From an uncultured Oscillospiraceae bacterium (GTDB taxonomy: Bacteria > Bacillota > Clostridia > Oscillospirales > Oscillospiraceae): a stretch of DNA of 64,000 bases. The DNA lies in contig CAKTNW010000002.1 in the NCBI GenBank assembly GCA_934589145.1, positions 62,001 through 126,000 on the forward strand. Reading direction: 5' to 3'. Each line of letters opens with the position of its first letter. Position 1 is the stretch's first letter. Below the pieces are notes generated by a model. It saw only the letters and a list, made by a program, of their open reading frames with translations, had not been told where the DNA came from and ran no database searches. Positions 39,359 through 47,971 of this stretch are shown piece by piece. The position numbers were made by a program, and so were the translations under genes.

Positions 39359-41290
39359 TCAGATCTTCAGCGCCGCCTCCAGGGCGTCGCCGGTAGCCAG
39401 CACCGCGTTGCCGGGGGCCTTGGCGGCCTCGCCGATCACCAGCACCTGGCCGGCCACCTTCTCGGCGGTGTCCTTCAGGGCGGTGTTGGAGCGGGAGCCC
39501 ATGGCCAGCACGATGTTGTCATAGCCCCGCAGGGAACCGGTGGAGCCGTCCGCCAGGGCGTAGTCCACGCCGTCGATGTAGAACTGGGTCACCTTGGCGC
39601 CGGGACGCAGCAGGACGTGGTTCTCCTCGAAGTTCTCGAACATGTAGCGGCGGTTCTCCGGGGTCACGTCGGCGGCGATGACGTCCTTCATCTCGATGAC
39701 TGCCACCTGATGGCCCCGCTCGGCCAGATACTCGGCGGCCTCGCAGCCTACCATGCCGCCGCCCACCACCAGGACGCTCTTGCCCATCTGGGCTTTGCCG
39801 TCCAGCATGTCCTGGGCGGTCACATAGCCGCAGTCGGAGAGACCGGGGATGGGCAGGATCAAGGGCGTGGAGCCAGTGGCCAGAATGATGGCGTCGGGGG
39901 CAAGGGAGCGCAGCAGCATCTCGTCGGCCTCCACGCCGCAGCGCAGGTCGACGCCTGCCTGCTGGCACTTGACGATCATAGAGCGGATGGCCTCGGTCAA
40001 CTGTCCCTTGCCGGTGGGATAGGCGGCGATGCGGAAGTTGCCGCCCAGCTCGTTGGACTTCTCCACCAGCGTTACCTGATGGCCGCGGACGGCGCAGGCC
40101 CACGCGGCGTACAGGCCGCCGGGGCCGCCGCCCACCACGGTGACGCGCTTCTTCTCCGGAGCGGGGGACAGCTCACACTCACGGCCCACGCAGGGGTTCA
40201 CCGCGCAGGTGATGGGCTTACCGGCAAACATGTTGGGCACGCAGCCCAGCAGGCAGCCGATGCAGGGCGAGAGCGTCTCCAGCTGGCCGTTCCGGGCCTT
40301 GGCAGGCAGCTCCGGGTCGGCGATGCTCTGGCGGCCGAAGGCGATGAGGTCGGCCCGGCCCTGCTTCACCAGCAGCTCGGCGTACTGGGGCTCGGTGAAC
40401 CGGCCCACGGCGATGACGGGCACGGACACCGCCCGCTTGATCTCCGTTACCAGGTCGGCGTTGAAGCCGCCGTGGGTGACGCCGGGGGCCCACATGAACT
40501 CGTCATGCAGGTGGACGGCGCGGGTCACATGCAGGGCGTCCACGCCGCACTCCTGCTCCAGATAGGCCGCCACCGCCGCCGCGTCCTGCACGCTCTGGCC
40601 GCCCTCCACCTCGTCGCAGGCGTTGATGCGGCACAGAATGGGCAGGTTGCCGCCGGTCTTGCGGCGGATGTTCTCGATGATGAGCCGGGGCAGGCGCATG
40701 CGGTTCTCAAAGCAGCCGCCGAACTCGTCGGTGCGGTTGTTGGTGCGCTGGGAGATGAAGGTGCTGACCAGATACCCGTGGGCGCAGTGTACCTCCACCA
40801 TGTCGATACCAGCCTGCTGGGCCCGGCGTGCCGCGTCGCCGTAGCACTCGATGATGCGGTAGACCTCCTCGTTGGACACCGCCTCCGGGATCTCCCGGCC
40901 CGCCGAGGCGGGCATGGCGCTGGCGGCCTTCAGGGGATAGCCCGTCAGGGCGGAGTTGCCCTCGGGGCCCGCGTGCTGCAGTTGGATGGACACCTTAGCG
41001 CCGTAGGCATGGCAGGCGTCCGCCACACGGCGGAAGCTCTCCACCGTGTCGTCAGAGAACAGACAGGGCTTCCGGGGGCCGCCCTTGGCCTCCCGGTACA
41101 CCACCGTGGACTCGATGGTGATGAGACCGAAGCCGCCCTTGGCCCGGGCCTGATAGTAGGACAGGGAACGCTCGCTGAGACTGCCGTCGGTGTTGGCAAG
41201 GTTGTTGCCCATGGGAGGCACCACAAAGCGGTTGGGAACGGTCACCGTGCCGATCTGCACGGGAGAAAACATGGTCGGGAATTTCATCAT
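39359..41290 (-). CDS. FAD/FMN/4Fe-4S ene reductase (BaiCD/BaiH, dienoyl-CoA reductase type)
   Basis: Cytoplasmic oxidoreductase of 643 residues. Residues 1-330 form the Old Yellow Enzyme TIM barrel (FSPVQIGTVTVPNRFVVPPM, HCAHGYLVSTFISQRTNNR, DEFGGCFENRMR). The iron-sulfur motif CIGCLLGC with CAVNPCVG is at about 340-365. Then come the FAD domain (VVGGGPGGLYAA near 383) and the NAD domain (VVGGGMVGCEAAEYLAERG near 506). Relatives reduce activated C=C bonds: bile-acid enones, dienoyl-CoAs, cinnamates. Last gene of a shikimate/quinate operon, so a dehydroshikimate-like enone is a candidate substrate. Confidence 0.93.
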   Translation of the reverse strand: MMKFPTMFSPVQIGTVTVPNRFVVPPMGNNLANTDGSLSERSLSYYQARAKGGFGLITIESTVVYREAKGGPRKPCLFSDDTVESFRRVADACHAYGAKVSIQLQHAGPEGNSALTGYPLKAASAMPASAGREIPEAVSNEEVYRIIECYGDAARRAQQAGIDMVEVHCAHGYLVSTFISQRTNNRTDEFGGCFENRMRLPRLIIENIRRKTGGNLPILCRINACDEVEGGQSVQDAAAVAAYLEQECGVDALHVTRAVHLHDEFMWAPGVTHGGFNADLVTEIKRAVSVPVIAVGRFTEPQYAELLVKQGRADLIAFGRQSIADPELPAKARNGQLETLSPCIGCLLGCVPNMFAGKPITCAVNPCVGRECELSPAPEKKRVTVVGGGPGGLYAAWACAVRGHQVTLVEKSNELGGNFRIAAYPTGKGQLTEAIRSMIVKCQQAGVDLRCGVEADEMLLRSLAPDAIILATGSTPLILPIPGLSDCGYVTAQDMLDGKAQMGKSVLVVGGGMVGCEAAEYLAERGHQVAVIEMKDVIAADVTPENRRYMFENFEENHVLLRPGAKVTQFYIDGVDYALADGSTGSLRGYDNIVLAMGSRSNTALKDTAEKVAGQVLVIGEAAKAPGNAVLATGDALEAALKI

Positions 41291-41315
41291 CGCACCTCAC
41301 TTCTTCAAAATCGCG

Positions 41316-42188
41316 TCAGGAGAAGAACTTCTCCAGCACTTCCTGGGCGGGCATATCCTTGCCGGTGAACAGCTTGAAGGCCGCCACGCCCTGCCACAGC
41401 AGCATGCCGATGCCGCCGACGGCGGCCTTGCAGCCCGCCGCCTTGGCCTCCTGGATCATGCGGGTCTCGCGGGGGTTGTATACCGTGTCCGCCACCACCA
41501 GGTCGGCGCGGAACAGGGAGGGGTCAATAAGGGTCTCGCCATCCAGGGGCTTCATGCCCACCTTGGTGGCGTTTACCAGAATGTCGCAGTTCTTCACCGC
41601 CTCGGCCAGCGCGGCGCTGTCCTCCAGCGGTGTAATGGACGCCTTGCAGCCGGGGACGGCCTGGGCCAGCTTCTCCACGGTGTGCTGGCCGTTGGCGTAA
41701 AACTCGTCGTCGCGGTTGAAGATGGCGATCTCCGCCGCGCCGTCCAGTGCCGCCTGCACGCAGATGGCGGTGGCCGCGCCGCCCGCACCCAGCACCACCA
41801 GACGCTGGCCCTTCACCTCGATGCCGTGCTCGTGGAGGTTGCGGACGAAGCCCACACCGTCGGTGTTGTGGCCGGTCAGCCTGCCGTCCTCACTGACGGT
41901 GACGGTGTTGCACGCGCCGATGAGCCGTGCGGCGGGGGACAGCTCGTCCAGATAGGCCGCCACGGCGGTCTTGCAGGGCATGGTGATGTTGAAGCCGCCC
42001 ACGCCCAGCGTCTTGAGAGCCTGCACGCCCGCTTCGGTCTGCTCCAGAGGAATGTTGAAGGCCAGATACGCGGCGTCAAGGCCGGTGCGCTGGAAGCTGT
42101 AATTATACATGGCGGGGGAGCCGGAGTGTCCCACCGGGGAGCCGATCAGGCAAAAGAGCTTGGTATGTCCGGAAATTCTGCTTTCCAT
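41316..42188 (-). CDS. aroE: Quinate/shikimate dehydrogenase (YdiB-like), copy 1
   Basis: NAD(P)-dependent dehydrogenase of 290 residues interconverting shikimate (and perhaps quinate) with the 3-dehydro form. Substrate motif GHSGSPAMYN, catalytic Lys73 in ITMPCK, Asp110 in HNTDGVGF, nucleotide loop GAGGAATAI. The loop after it, NRDDEF, resembles the NRRDEF of YdiB rather than the NRT of biosynthetic AroE, which suggests NAD use and a catabolic role. VGMKPLDGE and GGIGMLLWQG also match YdiB. The start at 42188 has AGGAGG eight bases before. Confidence 0.93.
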   Translation of the reverse strand: MESRISGHTKLFCLIGSPVGHSGSPAMYNYSFQRTGLDAAYLAFNIPLEQTEAGVQALKTLGVGGFNITMPCKTAVAAYLDELSPAARLIGACNTVTVSEDGRLTGHNTDGVGFVRNLHEHGIEVKGQRLVVLGAGGAATAICVQAALDGAAEIAIFNRDDEFYANGQHTVEKLAQAVPGCKASITPLEDSAALAEAVKNCDILVNATKVGMKPLDGETLIDPSLFRADLVVADTVYNPRETRMIQEAKAAGCKAAVGGIGMLLWQGVAAFKLFTGKDMPAQEVLEKFFS

Positions 42189-42220
42189 AGTGTCATCCTC
42201 CTGTATGTCGTCGATGTTGT

Positions 42221-43066
42221 TTACTGTTCCAGTACTTCGGGCCATGCCTGGGCCAGCACGGCGCGGGTGGCGTCGAAGTTGGCCTTGGCCGCGGCGGCCA
42301 CGCCGGTGGCCAGGATCTCGTCGCTGATGACCTCCACGCCCATGACGGCGGGCTGGATGCCCTTGTCCCGCAGCATCTTCACGAAGCCTGCGGTATCGCC
42401 ATAGCCGGTGCCGGGCAGCATGCGGTCATGCATGGACTCGTCCCGGAGGATGCTCTTGGCGTAGGGATGGGCCTGCACGTCGTTGATCTGCACGGCCACA
42501 ATCTTCTCGGCGGGGATGTCCGCCAGCAGCGCCTGGTCATAGGGCTGACCGGCCCGCACCCAGTGCCAGGAGTCCAGGATCAGCTTGGCATTGTCGCAGC
42601 CGGAGGCCTTCACCACGGCCCATGCCTTCTTGATATCGGGCAGGCCGCTGTAGGGCATGGGCTCCACGCCGATGGTATACTTTCCGGCGCGGCGGCACAG
42701 CTCACGCAGCTTCTGGGCGGTGTGCTCCACGGAGTAGTTCTCCATCAACCCGCAGTTGATGTGGTTCACGCCGAACAGCTCGCACATGTGGAAGCACATC
42801 TGCTCCTTGTACTTCTGCTCATAGGAGCGGTGCTCCTCCGCCCACTGGACGATGTACTCCACCTCGGTGACCTTCATGCCGTACTTGTCCAGAATGGCCA
42901 GGATGTCGGCGTCGAACAGCCCCTCGTTCAGGGCGTCCACATAGGTCTCCGCCCGCAGGCCGATGCCCTCAAAGCCCGCCTCCTTGGCGGCGGATACGCG
43001 CTCCTCGAAGGTGCACTGGTCGCCCAGGGTCCAGGAGCTGATGGTGATGGGATACTTCTGAGACAT
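42221..43066 (-). CDS. TIM-barrel isomerase/dehydratase (AP-endonuclease-2 family)
   Basis: Cytoplasmic protein of 281 residues. Metal-site landmarks: GIGLRAETYVDAL, the Glu of TIGVEPMPYSG, LILDSWHWVRAG, VAVQINDVQAH, and a late Glu of MGVEVISDE. The family includes sugar epimerases and also 3-dehydroshikimate dehydratases (QuiC/AsbF type). Within a shikimate/quinate operon, dehydroshikimate dehydratase to protocatechuate is the first guess, but nothing in the sequence proves it. Confidence 0.87.
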   Translation of the reverse strand: MSQKYPITISSWTLGDQCTFEERVSAAKEAGFEGIGLRAETYVDALNEGLFDADILAILDKYGMKVTEVEYIVQWAEEHRSYEQKYKEQMCFHMCELFGVNHINCGLMENYSVEHTAQKLRELCRRAGKYTIGVEPMPYSGLPDIKKAWAVVKASGCDNAKLILDSWHWVRAGQPYDQALLADIPAEKIVAVQINDVQAHPYAKSILRDESMHDRMLPGTGYGDTAGFVKMLRDKGIQPAVMGVEVISDEILATGVAAAAKANFDATRAVLAQAWPEVLEQ

Positions 43067-43106
43067 GGTAGGTTCCTCCTCAAATTACATTATTTTGTAT
43101 GATGTG

Positions 43107-43616
43107 TTAGGTTTCGTTGACCTGCCGCAGTACGGCGCGGCAGACTTCTTCAATGGTCAGCTCTGAGGTATCGACGGTCACGTCGGCGGCGGCCTCGTAG
43201 GCGCCGCGGCGCTGGGCCATCAGGGCGGCGATGTCCGCCACATTCTTTTTTCCTTGCAATAGCGGGCGCTCGTCGCTGTCTTTGACACGCTCCAGGATCA
43301 CCTCAGGCCGTGCGGTCAGCAGCACCACCGTGCCGCAGCGGCGCATGGCGTCCACATTTTCCTGCCGCATGGCCACCCCGCCGCCGCAGGAGACCAGACA
43401 GGTGCTTCCGGCGGCCAGACCCTCCAGCAGCGCCGTTTCGCAGGCGCGGAAGTGGCTCTCGCCCTTTTGGGCGAAGATCTCCGGGATGGTCATGCCCTCG
43501 TTTTGGGCGATCTGCTGATCCATCTCGATGACCGGAAGCTTCAGCATCCGGCCCAGGGCGGCGGAGACGGAGGTCTTGCCCACACCCATGAAGCCGATAA
43601 AGAACAGTGTTTTCAT
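43107..43616 (-). CDS. aroK: Shikimate kinase
   Basis: ATP-dependent kinase of 169 residues, normal length. Walker A GFMGVGKTS (residues 8-16), shikimate-binding Asp in IEMDQQI, Arg in SHFRACE, GGG motif SCGGGV, and lid Arg in DSDERPLL. It makes shikimate-3-phosphate. It lies one base after the MFS carrier gene in an operon that also holds two shikimate dehydrogenases, which points to uptake and salvage of shikimate-pathway acids into chorismate as one function of the cluster. Whether another aroK exists outside is unknown. Confidence 0.94.
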   Translation of the reverse strand: MKTLFFIGFMGVGKTSVSAALGRMLKLPVIEMDQQIAQNEGMTIPEIFAQKGESHFRACETALLEGLAAGSTCLVSCGGGVAMRQENVDAMRRCGTVVLLTARPEVILERVKDSDERPLLQGKKNVADIAALMAQRRGAYEAAADVTVDTSELTIEEVCRAVLRQVNET

Positions 43617-43617
43617 G

Positions 43618-44838
43618 TTACTGCACCTGCGCGGCGCGCTCCCGCTTCTGGCAGATGTTCAGGTACACCGCCAGCAGGATGCCCACCAGCGTCACCGCCA
43701 TGTTGAACAGCACCACCAGCCGGGGGCCGTTGGCGCCGCCCACACGGGTCAGCACACCGGCCACGCTGATGACGATGTAGTTGGCCACGCTGGAGGAGAT
43801 CATGACGATGGAGGTGATGACGCCACGGTTCTTGGGGAACATCTCGTTGGCCACCGCCGTCACCAGCTGCAGCACGCCGCCCGCCGCGAAGAAGCCCAGC
43901 AGGAAGCCGCCTGCCAGACACATGACCGGCTTCTGGATGAAGTAGATGGCCGCCAGCGTCGCCAGCGCCACGCAGGGATAGATCACCAGGATCTTGGCGG
44001 GCTCCACATTCCGCTTCAGCAGCGCCGCGCTGACGAACAGCGCCACCACGATGCCCACGGAGTAGAAGGACTGGATCTTGCTGGGGTCGGCCAGACCGTA
44101 CAGCGTGCCCAGCTCCTGATTGCAGTTCATCCACAGCATGAAGGTGGTAGAGGTGGTGAAGCCCAGACACACCAGCACGATGGCCGCGGGGGTGAAGTGC
44201 ATCTTCGCCTTCTTCTGGCCCTTGACCTTCACCACCTTTTCAAAGGGCGGGAAGGGCAGGAACGTCAGCAGGATGCCGTCGGCGATGATGATGACCGCCG
44301 TGGCGATAAAGATGGTGCGGAAGGGCAGGGCGTGGGCCGCTACAAAGCCGATGGCGAAGGGCAGCAGGAACTGTGCGATGGAGATGGACAGCTTGGTGAA
44401 GATGTTGGCGATGGTGCCCTTCTCCTTGAAGATCTCCATGCAGGAGGGGGTGATGCTGGTATCCAGGAAGGAGTTTGCCATACCGCTGACCACCGCCAGG
44501 GCATAGCCCACATACAGGTTGGGGGCAAAGGTGATGCCCAGCAGGAAGATAGCGTACAGTCCGCAGCCGATCAGGGCGGAGAGCCGCCGTCCCAGCCGGT
44601 CGCTGAGAGGCCCGGCCACGGGGAAGGCCACGAGACGGCCCAGTCCGATGGCGGCGATGACCGCCACCACGCCGGAGACGTCGTAGCTGCCGTCAGCCAG
44701 TGTTGCCGCACCCCACAGGGCGGCGAAGTTCTGCTTGTACTGTCCCATAATGGTGGCTGCCACGCCCAGAACGAAATAGGTGATGTACAGGGCCAGCGCC
44801 GTGGGATAGTATTTGCGGGATTCCACAGTCTGGTTCAT
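43618..44838 (-). CDS. MFS transporter (YdiN-like), probable shikimate/quinate carrier
   Basis: Membrane carrier of 406 residues with twelve helices. The MFS loop 2-3 motif is GPLSDRLGRRLSALIG. GMANSFLDTSITP and GFFAAGGVLQLVTAVANEMF match YdiN of Escherichia coli, whose gene is next to ydiB. With two YdiB-like dehydrogenases here, an aromatic-pathway acid is the likely substrate (inference from context). The start at 44838 has AAAGGA before it. Confidence 0.9.
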   Translation of the reverse strand: MNQTVESRKYYPTALALYITYFVLGVAATIMGQYKQNFAALWGAATLADGSYDVSGVVAVIAAIGLGRLVAFPVAGPLSDRLGRRLSALIGCGLYAIFLLGITFAPNLYVGYALAVVSGMANSFLDTSITPSCMEIFKEKGTIANIFTKLSISIAQFLLPFAIGFVAAHALPFRTIFIATAVIIIADGILLTFLPFPPFEKVVKVKGQKKAKMHFTPAAIVLVCLGFTTSTTFMLWMNCNQELGTLYGLADPSKIQSFYSVGIVVALFVSAALLKRNVEPAKILVIYPCVALATLAAIYFIQKPVMCLAGGFLLGFFAAGGVLQLVTAVANEMFPKNRGVITSIVMISSSVANYIVISVAGVLTRVGGANGPRLVVLFNMAVTLVGILLAVYLNICQKRERAAQVQ

Positions 44839-44882
44839 GATGATGTTCCTTTCTCTTCTCGTTATTTTCAGTTGTTCAGTTG

Positions 44883-45746
44883 TCAGGTATACAGAAGCGC
44901 TTTGATCTCCTCAATGGGCATCTCCAGTCCGCTGTACAGCCGGAAGGCTTCGGCCCCCTGGCACAGCAGCATGCCCAGTCCGTCGCAGGTTCTGCATCCG
45001 GCGGCCCGGGCGTCCCGCAGCAGCTTCGTCTCCGGCGGGGCGTACACCACGTCCGTCACCACCAGCTCGGGGCGGAAGCAGCTCTGGTCGGTGATGACGC
45101 TGCGCTCCACATCCGGGGCCATGCCTACCCGTGTGGCGTTGGAGAGAATGTCGCAGCGGCGGATGGTCTTGTAGAGATCCCGCCCGTCGTCCAGATCGTG
45201 AAGGGAGAGGGAGCACTCCGGCGCGGCCTTGCGGATGTTCTCCAACGTCTGCTCCACACGGGGCCAGAACTCGTCCCTCCGGTTGAACACCGCGATCTCC
45301 GCCGCGCCCTCCAGCGCCGCCTGACCGGCGATGGCCGAGGCGGCTCCGCCGCCGCCCAGCAGCACGATGCGCTTGCCCTTTACCTCTACGCCGCCGCGGC
45401 GGAGGTTCTGGGTGTAGCCCATGCCGTCGGTGTTGTAGCCGGTCAGCACGCCGCCGTCGTTGACGATGACGTTCACCGCGCCGATGGCCTGCGCCTCCGG
45501 GGACAGCTTATCCAGATACGGGATCACCGCGCTTTTGCAGGGCATGGTCACATTGGCGCCCCGCATATTCAGCGTGCGGATGGCCTGCACCGCCGCGTCC
45601 GCCTGCTCCTGGGTCACGTCAAAGGCCAGATACGCCCAGTCGAGGCCGTACTTGGCGAAGCAGTGGTTGTACATGGCCGGGGATTTGGAATGTGCCACCG
45701 GGGTGCCCATCAGCCCCAGCATGGTGGTGGTTCCTGAGAGATGCAT
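44883..45746 (-). CDS. aroE: Quinate/shikimate dehydrogenase (YdiB-like), copy 2
   Basis: Dehydrogenase of 287 residues, first gene of the operon. Motifs: AHSKSPAMYN, catalytic Lys71 in VTMPCK, Asp107 in YNTDGMGY, nucleotide loop GGGGAASAI followed by NRRDEF exactly as in YdiB. It is clearly diverged from copy 1, so the two probably have different substrates or directions, for example quinate and shikimate. AAGGAGG lies eight bases before the ATG at 45746. A LysR-type box sits in the divergent promoter region. Confidence 0.93.
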   Translation of the reverse strand: MHLSGTTTMLGLMGTPVAHSKSPAMYNHCFAKYGLDWAYLAFDVTQEQADAAVQAIRTLNMRGANVTMPCKSAVIPYLDKLSPEAQAIGAVNVIVNDGGVLTGYNTDGMGYTQNLRRGGVEVKGKRIVLLGGGGAASAIAGQAALEGAAEIAVFNRRDEFWPRVEQTLENIRKAAPECSLSLHDLDDGRDLYKTIRRCDILSNATRVGMAPDVERSVITDQSCFRPELVVTDVVYAPPETKLLRDARAAGCRTCDGLGMLLCQGAEAFRLYSGLEMPIEEIKALLYT

Positions 45747-45844
45747 GCTCGATGCCTCCTTCTTGCCGCTTGCGCCGCGGCTTTTGTTGTCTGGCTCCAC
45801 TGTACCGCAATGCCAAAGAATTAACAAATCAATTTTTTCCATAA

Positions 45845-45879
45845 AAACCATAGATTTCTTTTATGGTTTGTTGTATACT
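45845..45879. promoter_or_regulatory. LysR-type box and lysR promoter
   Basis: AAACCATA (45845-45852) and TATGGTTT (45862-45869) form a perfect 8-bp inverted repeat with the T-N11-A core of LysR regulators. The -10 box TATACT (45874-45879) of the regulator gene lies directly beside it, so the regulator bound here would also limit its own synthesis. Confidence 0.7.
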
Positions 45880-45907
45880 TAGTGCAGGGAAAAGGAGGGG
45901 CAACGGT

Positions 45908-46789
45908 ATGAATTTGTTGCATTTGCGGTACTTTGTGGAGCTGGCCCATACCCAGCACTATACCCGCGCGGCGGAGCAGCTGTGCATCACGCAGCCCAGC
46001 CTCAGCCACGCCATCGCCCAGATGGAGGGCGAATTGGGCGTGCCCCTGTTTGAAAAGCGGGGCCGCAATGTGGCGCTGACCCATTTCGGAGAGCAGTTCC
46101 TCACCTGCGCCCAGCAGACGTTGGCCACGTTGGATGAGGGTGTGGATGCCCTGCGCCGGGTGGGCCGGGGCGAGGGTGTGATCCGCCTTGGCCTGCTGCG
46201 GACGCTGGGCGTGGATTTCGTGCCGGGCCTTGCCTCCCGCTTTCTGGCGGCCAATCCGGAGAAGAACATCCGCTTTACCTTCCACACCGGCGTTACCAGC
46301 CAGCTGCTGGAGGGCCTGCTGGCCCACCAGTATGACCTGGTGTTCTCCTCCCGGCCCGCGCCGGAGATGGGCCTGACCTCCATCCCTGTGGAGCAGCAGG
46401 ATCTGGTGCTGATCGTGCCCCGGAACCATCCGCTGGCCCGGTTCCACACGGTGGATCTGGCCGATACGCTGCCCTATCCCCAGGTGTATTTCAGCAAGGG
46501 CAGCGGCCTGCGGGATGTGATCGACGGGCTCTTTGACCAGATTGGCGAGCGGCCCCACATCGCCTACGAGACCGAGGAGGATCAGGTGATCGCCGGGCTG
46601 GTGGCCCACGGCTTCGGCATCGCGGTGGTGCCCTATATGGAGATGCTGCTGCGGCTGGAGGTGAAGATCATCCAGATCGTCCGCCCGGTGTGGGAGCGGA
46701 ATTTCTATATGGTCAGCGACGACCGGGCATTTCAGTCCCCGGCGGTGCGCCAGTTCCGGCAGTTTATTCTGGACGGCACGTCGTTGTAA
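45908..46789 (+). CDS. LysR-family regulator of the shikimate/quinate operon
   Basis: Regulator of 293 residues. N-terminal helix-turn-helix LHLRYFVELAHTQHYTRAAE with CITQPSLSHAIAQMEGELG; the C-terminal inducer domain includes RLGLLRTLGVDFVP, LIVPRNHPLA and GFGIAVVPYMEM. Start MNLLHLRYF at 45908 with AAAGGAGG before it; longer frames run through the operator. It is divergent from the six-gene operon and separated by a perfect LysR box, so it is its likely activator, with a pathway acid as inducer. Confidence 0.94.
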   Translation: MNLLHLRYFVELAHTQHYTRAAEQLCITQPSLSHAIAQMEGELGVPLFEKRGRNVALTHFGEQFLTCAQQTLATLDEGVDALRRVGRGEGVIRLGLLRTLGVDFVPGLASRFLAANPEKNIRFTFHTGVTSQLLEGLLAHQYDLVFSSRPAPEMGLTSIPVEQQDLVLIVPRNHPLARFHTVDLADTLPYPQVYFSKGSGLRDVIDGLFDQIGERPHIAYETEEDQVIAGLVAHGFGIAVVPYMEMLLRLEVKIIQIVRPVWERNFYMVSDDRAFQSPAVRQFRQFILDGTSL

Positions 46790-46863
46790 ATCTGCCCAAA
46801 TCTACGGCGGTCAATTTGAACGTATAGATGCTTTCTATGGATTTCGTTTGAAAAATGCATAAG

Positions 46864-46900
46864 AAAACAGGCTGTTTTGGTATCGAAACAGCCTGTTTTT
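46864..46900 (+). terminator. Terminator of the LysR gene
   Basis: A 14-bp stem (46864-46877 with 46886-46899) followed by a T run. The remaining gap to 47005 shows nothing else. Confidence 0.88.
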
Positions 46901-47005
46901 TGCCGTTTTTACTTATTTTTCCATCCGTTATGCACAATTACTCAGGCATAAAAGCCGCAGTGCTTTTACCGCCCCGCTGCGCTGCAAAATGTTTTAATTA
47001 CCCTC

Positions 47006-47036
47006 TTGACACACAATACTATGTGGTGTATAGTAT
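47006..47036 (+). promoter_or_regulatory. Promoter and PadR operator
   Basis: TTGACA (47006-47011), 17 bases, TATAGT (47029-47034). A perfect 7-bp inverted repeat ATACTAT-N7-ATAGTAT (47016-47036) covers the spacer and -10 box, the expected place for autorepression by the PadR protein. Confidence 0.75.
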
Positions 47037-47058
47037 AACGCGAAAGGGGGCATGACAT

Positions 47059-47385
47059 ATGCTTGACCCACAGATGAAGCGGGGATTGCTGGAAGCCTGC
47101 GTGCTGTCGGCGCTGGCCAGGGGGGATTCCTATGGTTATAAGATCGTGAAGGATCTGTCCGTATGCGTGAAGGTGTCGGAATCCACGCTGTATCCCATCC
47201 TGCGGCGGCTGGAGAGCGGCGGCGCGCTGACGGTGTACAGCGTGGAGCACAACAGCCGCCTGCGGAAGTTTTATCATCTGACAGAACAGGGGCGACAGCA
47301 GCTGGCCGCCGCCGTGGAGGATTGGAAGGAGCTGGAATCGATGTATGAATTTATCAGGGGAGGACTGCGGCATGAGCAAGGCTGA
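47059..47385 (+). CDS. PadR-family transcriptional regulator
   Basis: Small winged-helix repressor of 108 residues, the short PadR class: QMKRGLLEACVLSALARGDS, YGYKIVKDL, ESTLYPILRRLESGGALT and FYHLTEQGRQQLAA. First gene of a three-gene operon with DUF1700 and DUF4097 proteins, a conserved arrangement in Firmicutes linked to envelope stress. Its frame overlaps the next start by 14 bases. Confidence 0.94.
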   Translation: MLDPQMKRGLLEACVLSALARGDSYGYKIVKDLSVCVKVSESTLYPILRRLESGGALTVYSVEHNSRLRKFYHLTEQGRQQLAAAVEDWKELESMYEFIRGGLRHEQG

Positions 47386-47971
47386 TTTTCTGCGCCTGCT
47401 GGAGCGGGCGCTGGCGCAGCTGTCGGAAGAGGAGCGCCAGAAGAATCTGGAGTATTACAGCGAGCTGCTGGACGATATGATGGAGGAGGGCATGACCGAG
47501 GCGGAGGCTACCGCCAAGCTGGGCAGCCCCGGCCAGATCGCCCAGAGCATCCTGCAGGAGATGCCCTTGGGCAAGCTGGTCAGCACCCGCATGAAGCCCA
47601 AGAGCGGCTGGACGCCGCTGGCCATCGTGCTGGCGGTGGTGGGCAGCCCTGTGTGGGTGCCGCTGCTGCTGGCGGGCGCTGCCGTCGTGCTGGCGCTGTT
47701 CGTGTCCATCTGGGCGCTGGGCTTTGCGGCGGTGGCGGTCGTGATCGCTCTGGCGGTGGCCGTGGTGGCCGCGCCCATCATCGCCATCCGGGCCGCGATG
47801 CTGACGCTGCCGGTGGGCCTGATGCTGCTGGGCGCGGGACTGGTGCTGCTGGGCCTGTGCGTGCTGGGCGGATTGATGGCAGTGGAGCTGTGCAAGCTGC
47901 TGTGGCAGCTGACGGTGTGGCTGGCCCATAAGATCAAGGGCCTGTTCATCCGGAAGGAGGAAAATGTATGA
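47372..47971 (+). CDS. DUF1700 (HAAS-type) membrane protein
   Basis: Protein of 199 residues. The N-terminal 65 residues are the helical HAAS-type domain (FLRLLERALAQLSEEERQK, LEYYSELLDDMMEEGMTEAE, KLGSPGQIAQSIL), then four tightly packed hydrophobic helices from about 80 to 185. Start MSKADFL at 47372. Such proteins are thought to sense or relay membrane state; it is coupled to PadR and to the DUF4097 protein by overlaps. Confidence 0.9.
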   Translation: MSKADFLRLLERALAQLSEEERQKNLEYYSELLDDMMEEGMTEAEATAKLGSPGQIAQSILQEMPLGKLVSTRMKPKSGWTPLAIVLAVVGSPVWVPLLLAGAAVVLALFVSIWALGFAAVAVVIALAVAVVAAPIIAIRAAMLTLPVGLMLLGAGLVLLGLCVLGGLMAVELCKLLWQLTVWLAHKIKGLFIRKEENV

